Positions 53,017-62,310 are shown, counted from the first letter of the stretch. The stretch: DNA of 64,000 nucleotides from Polynucleobacter sp. AP-Melu-500A-A1 (GCF_018882125.1 NZ_JACVOZ010000001.1:124001-188000); one strand, 5' to 3'. The notes: generated by a model not told the origin, from the letters alone. Program-made: numbers and translations.

Positions 53017-53537
53017 TCGATTTTGAGAGCGGCTATATTCTGCGCCCGGTCAATCCGGTCTTTATTTACTTCAGTCTATTTTGTGCCTTACTACTCAATC
53101 TGCTGCCGATTGGAAATTATGGTTGGGTACCCGATTGGTTGATTTTGTGCATTGTCTTTTGGAATATCCACCAACATCGCTATGTCAACGTCTTTACGGC
53201 ATTCATCTTGGGCCTGGTAATAGATGTGCACAATTCAGACTTGCTAGGTCTGCATGCTTTTTGTTATGCATTAGTCGCATTTATTGCCGTTTCTTGGCAT
53301 CGAAGAATCATTGCGCTAAGAGTGCCATCCCAAGCGCTTCATCTACTGCCCATCTTTTTATTAGTCTCTTTATTTCCGGTATTGGTGCACTGGCTACTCA
53401 GCGGATCCCTTTACTGGTCGGGCTTAACGGGCGGTATTCAAGGAATCATTGAGGCGCTACTGTGGCCGATGGCCACACGCATATTGCTGGCTCCACAACG
53501 TCGCCCAATCGATGTTGATCATAATCGACCACTCTAA
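53013..53537 (+). CDS. mreD: Rod shape-determining protein MreD
   Basis: 174 residues, about five membrane helices, beginning with the family-typical LRPVNPVFIYFSLFCALLLNLLP and containing PDWLILCIVFWNIHQHRYVN and a GLVIDVHNSDLLGLHAFCYA stretch. Integral membrane partner of MreC. Coupled to mreC (ATGA) and 8 bases upstream of mrdA. Confidence 0.92.
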   Translation: MIDFESGYILRPVNPVFIYFSLFCALLLNLLPIGNYGWVPDWLILCIVFWNIHQHRYVNVFTAFILGLVIDVHNSDLLGLHAFCYALVAFIAVSWHRRIIALRVPSQALHLLPIFLLVSLFPVLVHWLLSGSLYWSGLTGGIQGIIEALLWPMATRILLAPQRRPIDVDHNRPL

Positions 53538-53545
53538 GAAGCAGT

Positions 53546-55453
53546 ATGGTTTCTTTTAAAAGGCCTAACCTCAATACGTTTCAAGAACGCATCAATATTG
53601 CAACTATATTTGTGACGGTTTGCTTTTTGCTTTTAGTCACTCGCTTAGCATGGTTACAACTTGTTAGTCATAACAAATATCATCTACTAGCAGAGAGTAA
53701 TCGAATTGCCCTGGTTCCTGCTCCAGCAAATCGTGGTCTTATCATTGACCGGAATGGGGTTGTAATCGGCAGAAATTATTCAGCCCTCACCTTAGATGTG
53801 AATGCTGAAGAGGTCAAAGGCAATATAGATCAGCTCATCGATGATCTTTCTCAAATTGTGCTGATTTCAGCGCGAGACCGTCGGAATTTCAAGCGATCCT
53901 TAGAAGATTCCCGAAACATGGGCACGTTTCCCTTGCGTTCCATGCTGACCGAGGTAGAAACCGCCCGCTTTATGGCTAATCGCTACCGCTTTCCAGGGGT
54001 AGAAATCCGCGCCAGGAGCTTCAGAGAGTACCCCTATAACGAGCTTGCATCCCATCTGGTTGGATATATCGGCCGAGTCTCACAGCGGGATAAAGAGCGC
54101 ATGCAGGTCGAAATCGAAGGCGCCAAAACCGATGATCCAGATGCATTGCAAGCATCCTTTCTTCCAGGTATTCAATACGTGGGAAAGATTGGTCTAGAGC
54201 AAAGTTATGAAACCGTGTTGCGTGGCGTGCCCGGATACGATCAAGTTGAAATTACTGCTGGCGGAAAGCCCGTGCGCACTTTAGCGAGTGCACCATCAGT
54301 ACCAGGCAAGAATATAGTGCTCTCCGTGGATATCAAATTGCAATATTTGGTTGAGCAGCTGTATGGTAATTTTCGGGGCGCCTTCGTAGCGATTGAACCC
54401 GAAACGGGTGATGTATTGGCATTTGTTTCTAAACCAAATTTCAATCCAAATGATTTCGTTGAAGGAATTGATTCGATCACCTGGAAAGAGTTAAATGATT
54501 CACCGCAAAAACCTTTGTATAACCGCCCACTCAAAGGAATCTACCCACCAGGTTCAACCTATAAACCATTCATGGCATTAGCTGCTTTAGAAAATAAAAA
54601 GCGTACGCCATCACAAACCATTTCTGATCCAGGCTACTTTGATTTTGGAAATAACACTTTTCGTGATGATAAAAAAGGAGGGCATGGTTTAGTAGATATG
54701 CAAAAGTCCATCGTTGAATCCTGCGATACCTACTACTACATGTTAGCTAGAGACATGGGTGTAAACATGATGCATGACTTCATGAAGCCGTTGGGTTTTG
54801 GACAAATCACTGACATCGATTTAAAAGGCGAATCAAAAGGAGTGCTCCCATCAACCGATTGGAAGAAGAGCACCTTTAAAAAACCCGAGCAACAAAAATG
54901 GTATGAAGGTGAAACTATTTCTCTGGGCATTGGTCAGGGCTATAACTCTTTTACCATTCTGCAATTGGCCCATGCTATGGCAAACGTTGTTAATAATGGT
55001 GTTGTGATGAAGCCTCACTTAGTTAAAGCAATCGAAGATCCATTTACTCGCAAAAGATCATTGACCACGCCGAAAGAAAGTTATCGAATTGATCTTAAAC
55101 AAGAAAACATTGAAGTCATTAAGAAAGCCATGGTTGAAGTAAATAATTCAGGCACCTCTGCAGCAGCATTTAAAGGCACAGGCTATGTTGTTGGCGGTAA
55201 GACAGGTACAGCGCAAGTCTTTAGCTTAAATTCCAAAGAATATAAACATAGTTCAACAGCAGAATTTTTACGTGATCATGCTTTATATATTGCATTCGCT
55301 CCCGCAGAAAAACCGACTATCGTGATTGCAATGGTTGTAGAGAACGCTGGCTTTGGAGCTCAATACGCCGCACCCATTGCTCGCAAAGCATTAGATTTTT
55401 ATATTGAAGGTAAGTGGCCTAAGGAGGTTCCTGAATGGACAAGAGCTCCATAA
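53546..55453 (+). CDS. mrdA: Penicillin-binding protein 2
   Basis: 635 residues. One N-terminal membrane helix (about 19-36), a pedestal domain, and the transpeptidase domain with SxxK (STYK) near residue 337, SxD/SxN (SCD) near 394 and KTGT near 551-554. It cross-links peptidoglycan in the lateral wall as the elongasome transpeptidase. It overlaps rodA by 19 bases. Confidence 0.95.
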   Translation: MVSFKRPNLNTFQERINIATIFVTVCFLLLVTRLAWLQLVSHNKYHLLAESNRIALVPAPANRGLIIDRNGVVIGRNYSALTLDVNAEEVKGNIDQLIDDLSQIVLISARDRRNFKRSLEDSRNMGTFPLRSMLTEVETARFMANRYRFPGVEIRARSFREYPYNELASHLVGYIGRVSQRDKERMQVEIEGAKTDDPDALQASFLPGIQYVGKIGLEQSYETVLRGVPGYDQVEITAGGKPVRTLASAPSVPGKNIVLSVDIKLQYLVEQLYGNFRGAFVAIEPETGDVLAFVSKPNFNPNDFVEGIDSITWKELNDSPQKPLYNRPLKGIYPPGSTYKPFMALAALENKKRTPSQTISDPGYFDFGNNTFRDDKKGGHGLVDMQKSIVESCDTYYYMLARDMGVNMMHDFMKPLGFGQITDIDLKGESKGVLPSTDWKKSTFKKPEQQKWYEGETISLGIGQGYNSFTILQLAHAMANVVNNGVVMKPHLVKAIEDPFTRKRSLTTPKESYRIDLKQENIEVIKKAMVEVNNSGTSAAAFKGTGYVVGGKTGTAQVFSLNSKEYKHSSTAEFLRDHALYIAFAPAEKPTIVIAMVVENAGFGAQYAAPIARKALDFYIEGKWPKEVPEWTRAP

Positions 55454-56586
55454 AAAAATTCAAGGACCTTTTTTATGGTTTATTTTCTGGGCTTGATCGC
55501 CAGCTAGGCCTTATTTTGCTTGGTTTGGCTGCTATTGGCTTTTTTACTTTTTTATCCTCAAGTCAAAATACTCCCGTTCAAATTACAGACGAGTTACGTA
55601 ACCTAGCACTTTCATTTGCCGTGATGTGGATAGTTTCTCGCATACCACCAAAGTGGCTAGAGATGGGTGCCATATGGATCTATGGCATTGGAGTTGCACT
55701 ACTCGTTGCTGTTGCTGTATTTGGATTAATTAAAAAAGGTGCACGTCGCTGGCTTAATCTTGGCATCGTTATTCAGCCATCTGAGCTGATGAAAATTGCA
55801 ATGCCTCTGATGCTAGCGTGGTACTTTCAAAAGCGTGAAGGCCTTCAAAAAACTTGGGACTATGCTATTGCTGCAATCATTCTGGCAATTCCCGTTTTCT
55901 TAATTGCACGCCAACCAGACCTCGGCACCGCTTTACTAGTTTTTGCTGCCGGTTTATACGTCATCATCTTAGCTGGCCTGCCATGGAAATGGATTCTGCC
56001 TTTTGTTGCACTTGGCGTGATTGGTATCCTCCTCATTATTATTTTTGGCAGCACAATCTGCGCGCAAGATATTGTGTGGCCTTTTGTACACAACTATCAG
56101 AAGCATCGAATTTGTACATTACTTGATCCAAGCAGTGATCCTCTTGGAAAGGGATTTCATACCATTCAGTCCATGATAGCAATTGGATCGGGTGGCTTTT
56201 TTGGGAAGGGCTGGTTTCAAGGTACGCAAGCACATTTGGAATTTATTCCAGAAAAGCACACTGACTTTGTATTTGCTGTCTTCTCAGAAGAGTTTGGTTT
56301 TATTGGCAACCTTATTTTGTTAGCCTTATTTTTTGCTTTAATTAAAAGGGGTTTGGCTATCTCTGCAAGTGCCCCTAATTTATTCACGCGCTTATTGGGT
56401 GCCTCCGTTACGCTGATCTTTTTTACTTATGCCTTTGTTAACATTGGTATGGTGAGTGGATTTTTGCCGGTGGTTGGCGTACCACTCCCTTTCATTAGTT
56501 ATGGTGGCACTGCCTTAGTAACACTAGGGTTTGGTGCAGGCATCTTAATGAGTATTCATCGACACCGCCGCTTAGTTCAGAGTTAA
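55435..56586 (+). CDS. rodA: Rod shape-determining protein RodA (SEDS glycosyltransferase)
   Basis: 383 residues, ten predicted membrane helices. SEDS signatures: RQPDLGTALLVFAAGLYV near 158-175, and the EKHTDFVFAVFSEEFGFIGN block near 276-295. RodA polymerises glycan strands with PBP2. Start ATG at 55435 lies inside mrdA. Followed after 25 bases by a bidirectional terminator shared with the convergent HU gene. Confidence 0.96.
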   Translation: MDKSSIKKFKDLFYGLFSGLDRQLGLILLGLAAIGFFTFLSSSQNTPVQITDELRNLALSFAVMWIVSRIPPKWLEMGAIWIYGIGVALLVAVAVFGLIKKGARRWLNLGIVIQPSELMKIAMPLMLAWYFQKREGLQKTWDYAIAAIILAIPVFLIARQPDLGTALLVFAAGLYVIILAGLPWKWILPFVALGVIGILLIIIFGSTICAQDIVWPFVHNYQKHRICTLLDPSSDPLGKGFHTIQSMIAIGSGGFFGKGWFQGTQAHLEFIPEKHTDFVFAVFSEEFGFIGNLILLALFFALIKRGLAISASAPNLFTRLLGASVTLIFFTYAFVNIGMVSGFLPVVGVPLPFISYGGTALVTLGFGAGILMSIHRHRRLVQS

Positions 56587-56610
56587 GTATCTGCAAATAG
56601 GTAGACAATA

Positions 56611-56636
56611 AAAAAACCCGGCGTACCGGGCTTTTT
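56611..56636. terminator. Bidirectional terminator between rodA and the HU gene
   Basis: A6, then CCCGG-CGTA-CCGGG (56617-56630), then C-TTTTT. The A-run serves as the U-run for the minus strand and the T-run for the plus strand, so it can end both the mre operon and the HU transcript. Confidence 0.85.
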
Positions 56637-56652
56637 ATCAACAAAGTAAGAA

Positions 56653-56937
56653 TTACTTCTTACGCTTGTTAACTGAATCTTTAAATGCCTTACCAGCAGA
56701 AAACTTAACAGTTTTAGCGGCAGCAATTTTGAGCGGCTCGCCAGTTTTTGGATTGCGGCCCATACGTGCAGCACGTTTGCCAGAAGCAAAAGTACCGAAA
56801 CCGATCAGCTGTACAGTGTCGCCTTTAGTGACGGTTTTAATAATTTGCTCAATTGCTGAATTCAATGCAAATTCAGCTTTAGCTTTAGAGATCTCCGCGT
56901 CGTCAGCAATCGCTGCGATTAGTTCGGCTTTATTCAA
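56653..56937 (-). CDS. hupB: HU family DNA-binding protein
   Basis: 94 residues from a TTG at 56937: AAGGAG lies exactly six bases upstream, and the product opens [13 protein letters not shown] as HU proteins do. Longer in-frame readings to 56973 are not supported. Beta-arm DNA-contact region [23 protein letters not shown] is split over about 47-69, followed by a Lys-rich end. It compacts the chromosome. The symbol is the usual one for the betaproteobacterial single HU; IHF and HU-alpha types are excluded by length and sequence. Confidence 0.93.
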   Translation of the reverse strand: MNKAELIAAIADDAEISKAKAEFALNSAIEQIIKTVTKGDTVQLIGFGTFASGKRAARMGRNPKTGEPLKIAAAKTVKFSAGKAFKDSVNKRKK

Positions 56938-57049
56938 GTGAAGCTCCTTATAAATATTGATGTCGGCGCACATTGCGCTTACGTTATTTTAACCACAAAA
57001 AATTACAAAAATAAAGCTGCGTTACAGCATTTTTTACTACAACTACATT

Positions 57050-57415
57050 TTATTCATCCAAAACTACTATTCCGGAAACAAAATATTCTGTGTCTCCAAA
57101 GCAGCTTGTTGGTAAGCCAATATGCTGTTCGTATTTTAGTGCTACTTTTTTACCTAAATTAGCATTTATTTTTTCCGCAACAGAGTCTTCACGCACCGTA
57201 AAGAGGAATTTTTCTGACATCGTCCCGGGCATTGAAACCATCGCCAGTTCACCCTCCCAGGTTTTACATATGAAACCGCGATTGGAGAATTTCTGCACGT
57301 AACCTGCACGCTCTCCGCTGCCATAGCTCCATGTGAGCATCACCCAGGTGTAAGCTGAAATACCAGCTAAGCCAATTAAAACAAGGCTTAAGAGCCCCTT
57401 TGTAAAGCCATTCAT
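57050..57415 (-). CDS. Conserved hypothetical membrane-anchored protein
   Basis: 121 residues from the ATG at 57415, preceded by GAGGA at eight bases; an in-frame extension to 57448 has no ribosome site. One membrane helix near residues 5-27 followed by a periplasmic domain with the pattern GYVQKFSNRGFICKTWEGELAMV, a central TVREDSVAEKIN, and YEQHIGLPTSCFGDTEYFV near the end, including two Cys that could pair. Relatives in Burkholderiales are widespread and of unknown function. It stands alone, about 75 bases from the HU start. Confidence 0.8.
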   Translation of the reverse strand: MNGFTKGLLSLVLIGLAGISAYTWVMLTWSYGSGERAGYVQKFSNRGFICKTWEGELAMVSMPGTMSEKFLFTVREDSVAEKINANLGKKVALKYEQHIGLPTSCFGDTEYFVSGIVVLDE

Positions 57416-57557
57416 GCGATATTTCCTCTCCAAATGAATTATCCACATTAACCCTAATGCGGCGTTTTAAGCATATAAATTGAGTATATTCGCATCTTGT
57501 TACTCCGCTTCATTGATAGGCATATGAAGCTTCTTGCTCTTGTTGCCTTGGCTAAAT

Positions 57558-57854
57558 TTAAGGCTTCAAAATCTGCACAATTTGCTCCGGACTGATTGAG
57601 CCCCAAATTTCTATCTGCTTTTTTCGACTATTTTGACCTGAAACAAACTGGATCTGCTTTTGTGGCACTTTCAGTTGTTTTGAAAGCCATGCCAATAAAT
57701 ACGCATTTGCCTTGTTTTCTAGGGCTGGGGCTTGTAGTGAAATCTTGAGGCAGCCATCATGAAGGCCCACCACTTTGGTTTGCTTCGCGCCCGGCTGACA
57801 GTGCAGGCTTAAGGTAATTCCAGCAGGGGTTTGCTTTAACCAAATAGGCGTCAT
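57558..57854 (-). CDS. DUF167 family protein (YggU-like)
   Basis: 98 residues from the ATG at 57854. Alpha/beta fold with the pattern LHCQPGAKQTKVVGLHDGCLKISLQAP near 17-43 split by a helix, ENKANAYLLAWLSKQL, and ILSG/VSGQNSRKKQI. Function unknown; usually next to yggT in a septum-related cluster but isolated here. Divergent from the carbonic anhydrase gene, with 22 bases between the starts. Confidence 0.88.
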   Translation of the reverse strand: MTPIWLKQTPAGITLSLHCQPGAKQTKVVGLHDGCLKISLQAPALENKANAYLLAWLSKQLKVPQKQIQFVSGQNSRKKQIEIWGSISPEQIVQILKP

Positions 57855-57876
57855 CAAAGTACTTTAAACTTGAAGC

Positions 57877-58542
57877 ATGATTATGAAGAACTCCAAGACA
57901 TTAGATCACCTATTTGTAAATAATCGCGAATGGGCCGATGAGATGATCGCTAAAGATGCCGATTTCTTTAAGCGCCTTGTTAATCAACAGGCCCCCGAAT
58001 ATCTTTGGATTGGCTGCGCTGACAGTCGTGTTCCTGCCAATGATATTGTGAACCTCCTGCCTGGTGAGCTATTTGTTCATCGTAATGTTGCCAATGTGGT
58101 TGTGCATACTGACCTGAACTGTTTATCGGTTATTCAGTTTGCCATCGAATTACTCAAGGTAAAACATATTGTGGTGGTTGGGCACTATGGTTGTGCGGGT
58201 GTCCATGCCGCCCTAAGTGATCGTCGCGTTGGTTTAGCCGATAACTGGTTACGCCATGTAAAAGATGTTCACCAAAAACACGAGCGTTATCTTGGAGAAG
58301 TCCTGCCAACTCCAAAACGCCAAGACCGTTTATGCGAACTTAATGTCATTGAGCAAGTTATCAATGTATGCGAAACCACAATCGTGCAAGATGCCTGGGC
58401 GAACGGCCAGGAACTCACCGTTCATGGATGGGTATATCGTCTTGATACAGGCCTCATCAAAGACTTGGGCATGTCCTCTAGCTCAATCGAAGAAATGAAA
58501 ACCCGTTACACAAAAACGCTGACACGTTACGACGCAGAATAA
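57877..58542 (+). CDS. can: Beta-class carbonic anhydrase
   Basis: 221 residues, close to E. coli Can (220). Zinc ligands C47, H103 and C106 with the catalytic D49-R51 dyad (CADSRVPAND and HYGCAGV). It interconverts CO2 and bicarbonate in the cytoplasm, needed for growth in air. ATG at 57877, or 57883. Seven bases before the next acyltransferase gene, so probably one transcript. Confidence 0.95.
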   Translation: MIMKNSKTLDHLFVNNREWADEMIAKDADFFKRLVNQQAPEYLWIGCADSRVPANDIVNLLPGELFVHRNVANVVVHTDLNCLSVIQFAIELLKVKHIVVVGHYGCAGVHAALSDRRVGLADNWLRHVKDVHQKHERYLGEVLPTPKRQDRLCELNVIEQVINVCETTIVQDAWANGQELTVHGWVYRLDTGLIKDLGMSSSSIEEMKTRYTKTLTRYDAE

Positions 58543-58549
58543 AGTTCGC

Positions 58550-59437
58550 TTGCTTAAATCCCTCTCCAATTACATGGGACTGAGCTTTTTAAAGCTCGTG
58601 TCACTTTTACCCTACAGCGTGGTAGTTTCTTTTGGTCATGGCCTTGGCTATATCGCCTCTCATGCTCCTGGCGATCGTAATAAAGTTGTTAAAACCAACC
58701 TTCGCCTTTGCTTTCCTGATCTCAGCAATCATGAGATTGATCGACTAGCCAAACGGCACTGGCGCTTACTGGGCCGCAGTATTGCCGAGAAAAGCATCAT
58801 CTGGCATGGCAGCATTAAAAAACTCAGCGAAATGATTGAGGTGAAATCCGCAGTAGATCTTTCGAGCAGAAAACCCCGTATTTTGGTAAATATGCATTTC
58901 ACAGGCATTGAGGGTAGCATCATCTTAAGTGCCCTAGCTAAAGGAAATAATTGGCCGCGTACTTCAGGATTCTTTCAGAGAATGAAAAATCCATTCTTCA
59001 ACCAAAAGATTATTGATTGGCGCAATCGCTTTGGTGGAAATTCTATTGACCGCCAAGGCAACTCTATAGAAATTATTCGTGAAATTCGCAAGGGCAGCTT
59101 TATCATCATTGCTCCGGATATTGATTTAGGTTTGAAGGATTCCGAATTTGTTCCTTTTTTTGGAATTCAAACAAATACGATTACTGCCATTTCACGGCTC
59201 GCAAAAATTACGGGTGCCGAGGTCTGCCTCATGACTACCACTCTGAAAAAAGATGAATCTGGTTATCTTTGTGAAATTTATGAGCCTTTAGAAAATTTTC
59301 CAGGCGCGGATACTAAAGCGGATACGGCTCGCTTGAACCAATATTTTGAAAAGGCTATCCGTCTTCGACCAGCTGAATATTATTGGGTTCACAAACGCTT
59401 TAAAAACCGGCCAGCTGGGGAAGCAAATCCCTATTAA
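58550..59437 (+). CDS. LpxL/HtrB-type lipid A acyltransferase (third copy)
   Basis: 295 residues from a TTG at 58550, which matches the length of its paralogue at 36369; an ATG at 58574 would drop eight residues. Catalytic HX4E motif HFTGIE near residues 115-120, [18 protein letters not shown] near 148-165 and PDIDLGLKDSEFVPFFG near 193-209. Over its whole length it is clearly related to 36369-37268 and less to 35487-36347. Likely an extra lipid A or ornithine-lipid-type acyltransferase; substrate not determined by the sequence. Confidence 0.88.
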   Translation: MLKSLSNYMGLSFLKLVSLLPYSVVVSFGHGLGYIASHAPGDRNKVVKTNLRLCFPDLSNHEIDRLAKRHWRLLGRSIAEKSIIWHGSIKKLSEMIEVKSAVDLSSRKPRILVNMHFTGIEGSIILSALAKGNNWPRTSGFFQRMKNPFFNQKIIDWRNRFGGNSIDRQGNSIEIIREIRKGSFIIIAPDIDLGLKDSEFVPFFGIQTNTITAISRLAKITGAEVCLMTTTLKKDESGYLCEIYEPLENFPGADTKADTARLNQYFEKAIRLRPAEYYWVHKRFKNRPAGEANPY

Positions 59438-59475
59438 CTCTTCTGAATTGAGGACTTATGTCCTATCATTAAGGG

Positions 59476-60228
59476 ATGAGCGAGCGTATTGGGCTATTTG
59501 CCGATCTTCATAGCAATTTAGAGGCCTTCGAGGCATGTATGGCCAGAGCCGAAGAGCTTGGGGTTACTCGCATGGTTTTCTTGGGCGACATCGTGGGATA
59601 CAACGCCGACCCTGTTGCTATCATCGAAAACATTGCCGCATTAATAGAGAGCAAAAAAGCCATTGCTGTAGTGGGCAATCATGATGAAGCAGTCTTTAGA
59701 GACTATCGAAATCAAATGAATGCTAGCGCTAACGCAGCGATTGAGTGGACTAAAACTCAGCTGCAAGAGAGTCATGTGCAATTTTTAAAAGGATTGCCAC
59801 TGATAATTCAGGAAGAAAAGATTTGTTATGTACATGCTTCCGCACACAATCCCTCCGACTGGAACTACATTACTGACAGTATGAGTGCTTGGCGATGTGT
59901 TCAGAATTCTGGGAAGACCTACACCTTTGTTGGGCATGCTCATGAGCAAGCACTTTTTTATCAAAGTGCTGTTGGCAAACTCATTCGGTTTGCACCGCAT
60001 CCTGGTGATGAAATTCCAGTGCTTCAGCATCGCCAATGGGTTGGTGTTGTGGGATCGCTAGGGCAGCCTCGTGATGGCAATCCAGAAGCGTGTTTTGCGG
60101 TCTTTGAACCTGAATCAGAAATGCTTACCTTTCATCGGGTCCCCTACGATCACTTCAGGGCAGCAGATAAAGTTCGGCGCGCAGGATTACCAGATGACTT
60201 AGCCAATCGTTTAATTACTGGTCATTAA
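59476..60228 (+). CDS. Metallophosphoesterase family protein
   Basis: 250 residues. Calcineurin-like fold, MPP motifs in order: D-x-H (FADLHSN) near 8-14, GDIVGYNADP near 36-45, GNHDEA near 66-71, and the C-terminal H-x-H (VGHAHEQA) near 152-159. Related proteins are nucleotide or protein phosphoesterases. Fourteen bases before a kinase-USP fusion gene, so a functional kinase-phosphatase pair is possible, though the family does not prove protein phosphatase activity. Confidence 0.9.
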   Translation: MSERIGLFADLHSNLEAFEACMARAEELGVTRMVFLGDIVGYNADPVAIIENIAALIESKKAIAVVGNHDEAVFRDYRNQMNASANAAIEWTKTQLQESHVQFLKGLPLIIQEEKICYVHASAHNPSDWNYITDSMSAWRCVQNSGKTYTFVGHAHEQALFYQSAVGKLIRFAPHPGDEIPVLQHRQWVGVVGSLGQPRDGNPEACFAVFEPESEMLTFHRVPYDHFRAADKVRRAGLPDDLANRLITGH

Positions 60229-60242
60229 ACACTACATACTTG

Positions 60243-61661
60243 ATGCCCATTAATACCGAAATTGAAGCTGTAGACGACATCTTTCAAGAAGGTAAAGTGG
60301 TTGATGGTTTTGTCTTGGGCAAGGAAGTTCATCGTGGCGGAATGGCAAGTCTTTTCTCCGCCACAAAAGAAGGCATTGATATTCCCATCTTGCTCAAGAT
60401 TCCGCGCGTAGGCAAAGATCAGCCGGTTGAGAGCTTGATTGGTTATGAAACAGAGCTCACAATTTTGCGCTCTTTAAAAAGCCCATACGTCCCCAAGTAC
60501 CTAGGCTCAGGCAATATGGCTACTCGCCCGTATATTGCTATGGAACGAGTTGAAGGTCGTCCGCTTGAAGATCTGATTAAAGAGGGTAAGGTATTTTCGA
60601 TTGATGAGGTTGTGCGTATTGGCGCAGATCTAGCACAGGCAGTGCAATCACTCCATGCCCAAGATGCTATTCATTTGGATATCAAACCAGACAATATTTT
60701 GATTGATGACAAAGGCAAATTAACGCTGATTGATTTTGGTCTCTCTCATCATGCTCGTTATCCAGATTTACTTGCTGAAGAGATGCGTAAGGGCGTGGGT
60801 TCTGCACCATATATTTCCCCAGAGCAAGTTGCTGGAATCCGGTCGGATTCGCGCAGCGATATTTTTTCTATCGGCGTGATTATGTATGAGCTGCTCACTG
60901 GAGAATTACCATTTGGCAACCCCCAGTCCATGAGTAGCCTTCGCAAAAGAATGTGGGCACAGGCTTTTCCACCGCGTGCAATCCGTAAAGAAATTCCACG
61001 CTGGCTACAAGAAGTGGTGTTGAGATGTCTAGAGCCGCGAGCTGCTGATCGCTACCAAAGTGCCACCCGTTTGCGTCAAGTATTACGTGACCCAGAAAGC
61101 GTCAAACTTACCGAACGGGCTGACAGGGTTGAACCACTGAGCTTTTGGGAAAATCTCAAGCGTATGTTTAAAGCAGCGGGCTATGAACCATCGCCTAGCC
61201 CGCGCCCCAGCATGGGCAATCAAGATGCGCCTTTAATGATTGCAGCAATTGATACACGGCAATCCGATGAAGATTTACGAGAGCGGATGCAAACGACTAC
61301 AAAAAATTTATTGCAGGCCTATCCCGAGAGTCGTCTAGTTTGCTTAAGTACCATTAGTAGTACGCCGACTTTTGAGGGCAACCAAGAAAATGAAACTGCT
61401 AGCGGCATTGTGCGAGGGCACTTAGTGCAATTGATGGAGTGGGCAAAACCTCTTAAGCTTCCGCCTGAAAGAATCTCCTATCACGTACTCGAAGCGCTTG
61501 ATCCTGCTTCACGTATTGTGGAGTTTGCCAAAGACAATGATGCTTCTTTAATCCTCATTGGCGCATCTCATAAGCTGCCCAACAAGGTGACGCCTTGGAG
61601 AACCTCAATGACTAAAATCGTTGAGGAAGCTCCTTGCAGCGTGCACATTGTTCGAACTTAA
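60243..61661 (+). CDS. Serine/threonine protein kinase fused to a universal stress domain
   Basis: 472 residues from the ATG at 60243. Hanks-type kinase at about 25-290: a Gly-rich loop variant HRGGMASLF, ATP-binding Lys52 (ILLKIPR), catalytic loop HLDIKPDNIL with Asp near 146, DFG near 164, and an APE-like ISPEQ. An HRD variation (His-Leu-Asp) is present. After a linker, residues about 330-472 match the UspA fold (MIAAIDTR and LILIGASHK at the C-terminus). No transmembrane segment, so soluble. The fused architecture and phosphoesterase neighbour suggest a stress-signalling pair. Confidence 0.9.
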   Translation: MPINTEIEAVDDIFQEGKVVDGFVLGKEVHRGGMASLFSATKEGIDIPILLKIPRVGKDQPVESLIGYETELTILRSLKSPYVPKYLGSGNMATRPYIAMERVEGRPLEDLIKEGKVFSIDEVVRIGADLAQAVQSLHAQDAIHLDIKPDNILIDDKGKLTLIDFGLSHHARYPDLLAEEMRKGVGSAPYISPEQVAGIRSDSRSDIFSIGVIMYELLTGELPFGNPQSMSSLRKRMWAQAFPPRAIRKEIPRWLQEVVLRCLEPRAADRYQSATRLRQVLRDPESVKLTERADRVEPLSFWENLKRMFKAAGYEPSPSPRPSMGNQDAPLMIAAIDTRQSDEDLRERMQTTTKNLLQAYPESRLVCLSTISSTPTFEGNQENETASGIVRGHLVQLMEWAKPLKLPPERISYHVLEALDPASRIVEFAKDNDASLILIGASHKLPNKVTPWRTSMTKIVEEAPCSVHIVRT

Positions 61662-61666
61662 GCTTT

Positions 61667-62290
61667 TTAGTCTGGGAAGCGGGGCAAGCGCTCACCGCCG
61701 CCAGGCACAGGGTGGCGCGCCATATTCATTTCCATCGCCAAGAAGGTGTAATAGCCGGCGATGCCAGCTAAATCCACGGCACCTTTTTTTCCAAAGCGCT
61801 TTTCTATTTTTGCAAAAGTAGCATCCGAGACTCGCTTATTTCGCTGTAATTCCATCGTGAAGTCATAGACGATAGCTTCATCGCTACTCATACCTTCTGG
61901 TCTTCTACCCTCTTTAATGGCTTTGGCAATTTCAGGATTGAGTCCTGACTGAATGGCAATAGGGTAATGGATGTGCCACTCATAGTCTTGATGCCATTCA
62001 CGAGCAGTAATCAAAATAGCAAACTCGCTAAGGTGACTATCAAATGCCGTTTTATAACGTAAGTAGTCGCCCATTGAGCGTGCATTGTTCATCATTTGCG
62101 GACTGTACATCAACATTGCAAAAGGACCCCAGGGCGCCTTTTTGCGCGCCGCCTCAAATTCTTGAGCAGCTGCTTTTTGCTCAGCACTGTATTGATCAAT
62201 AGGAATTTCTGGAAGGCGAGTTTGTGCAAATAGTAAATTACTGGCCAATATCAATGTAGGCAATGCCAACCAAATATATTTTTGTTTCAT
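61667..62290 (-). CDS. Exported carboxymuconolactone decarboxylase family protein
   Basis: 207 residues with an N-terminal signal peptide (MKQKYIWLALPTLILASNLLFAQ, cleavage near 22-23, read in two parts). AhpD-like helical fold: LSEFAILITAREWHQDYEW near 89-107. The Cys-x-x-Cys redox pair of AhpD is missing, as in the decarboxylase-like branch. Export is unusual for this family. Convergent with the kinase gene, only 5 bases apart; 20 bases downstream of dctA on the same strand. Confidence 0.85.
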   Translation of the reverse strand: MKQKYIWLALPTLILASNLLFAQTRLPEIPIDQYSAEQKAAAQEFEAARKKAPWGPFAMLMYSPQMMNNARSMGDYLRYKTAFDSHLSEFAILITAREWHQDYEWHIHYPIAIQSGLNPEIAKAIKEGRRPEGMSSDEAIVYDFTMELQRNKRVSDATFAKIEKRFGKKGAVDLAGIAGYYTFLAMEMNMARHPVPGGGERLPRFPD

Positions 62291-62310
62291 GAGGTCTCCT
62301 AATAAACGGT

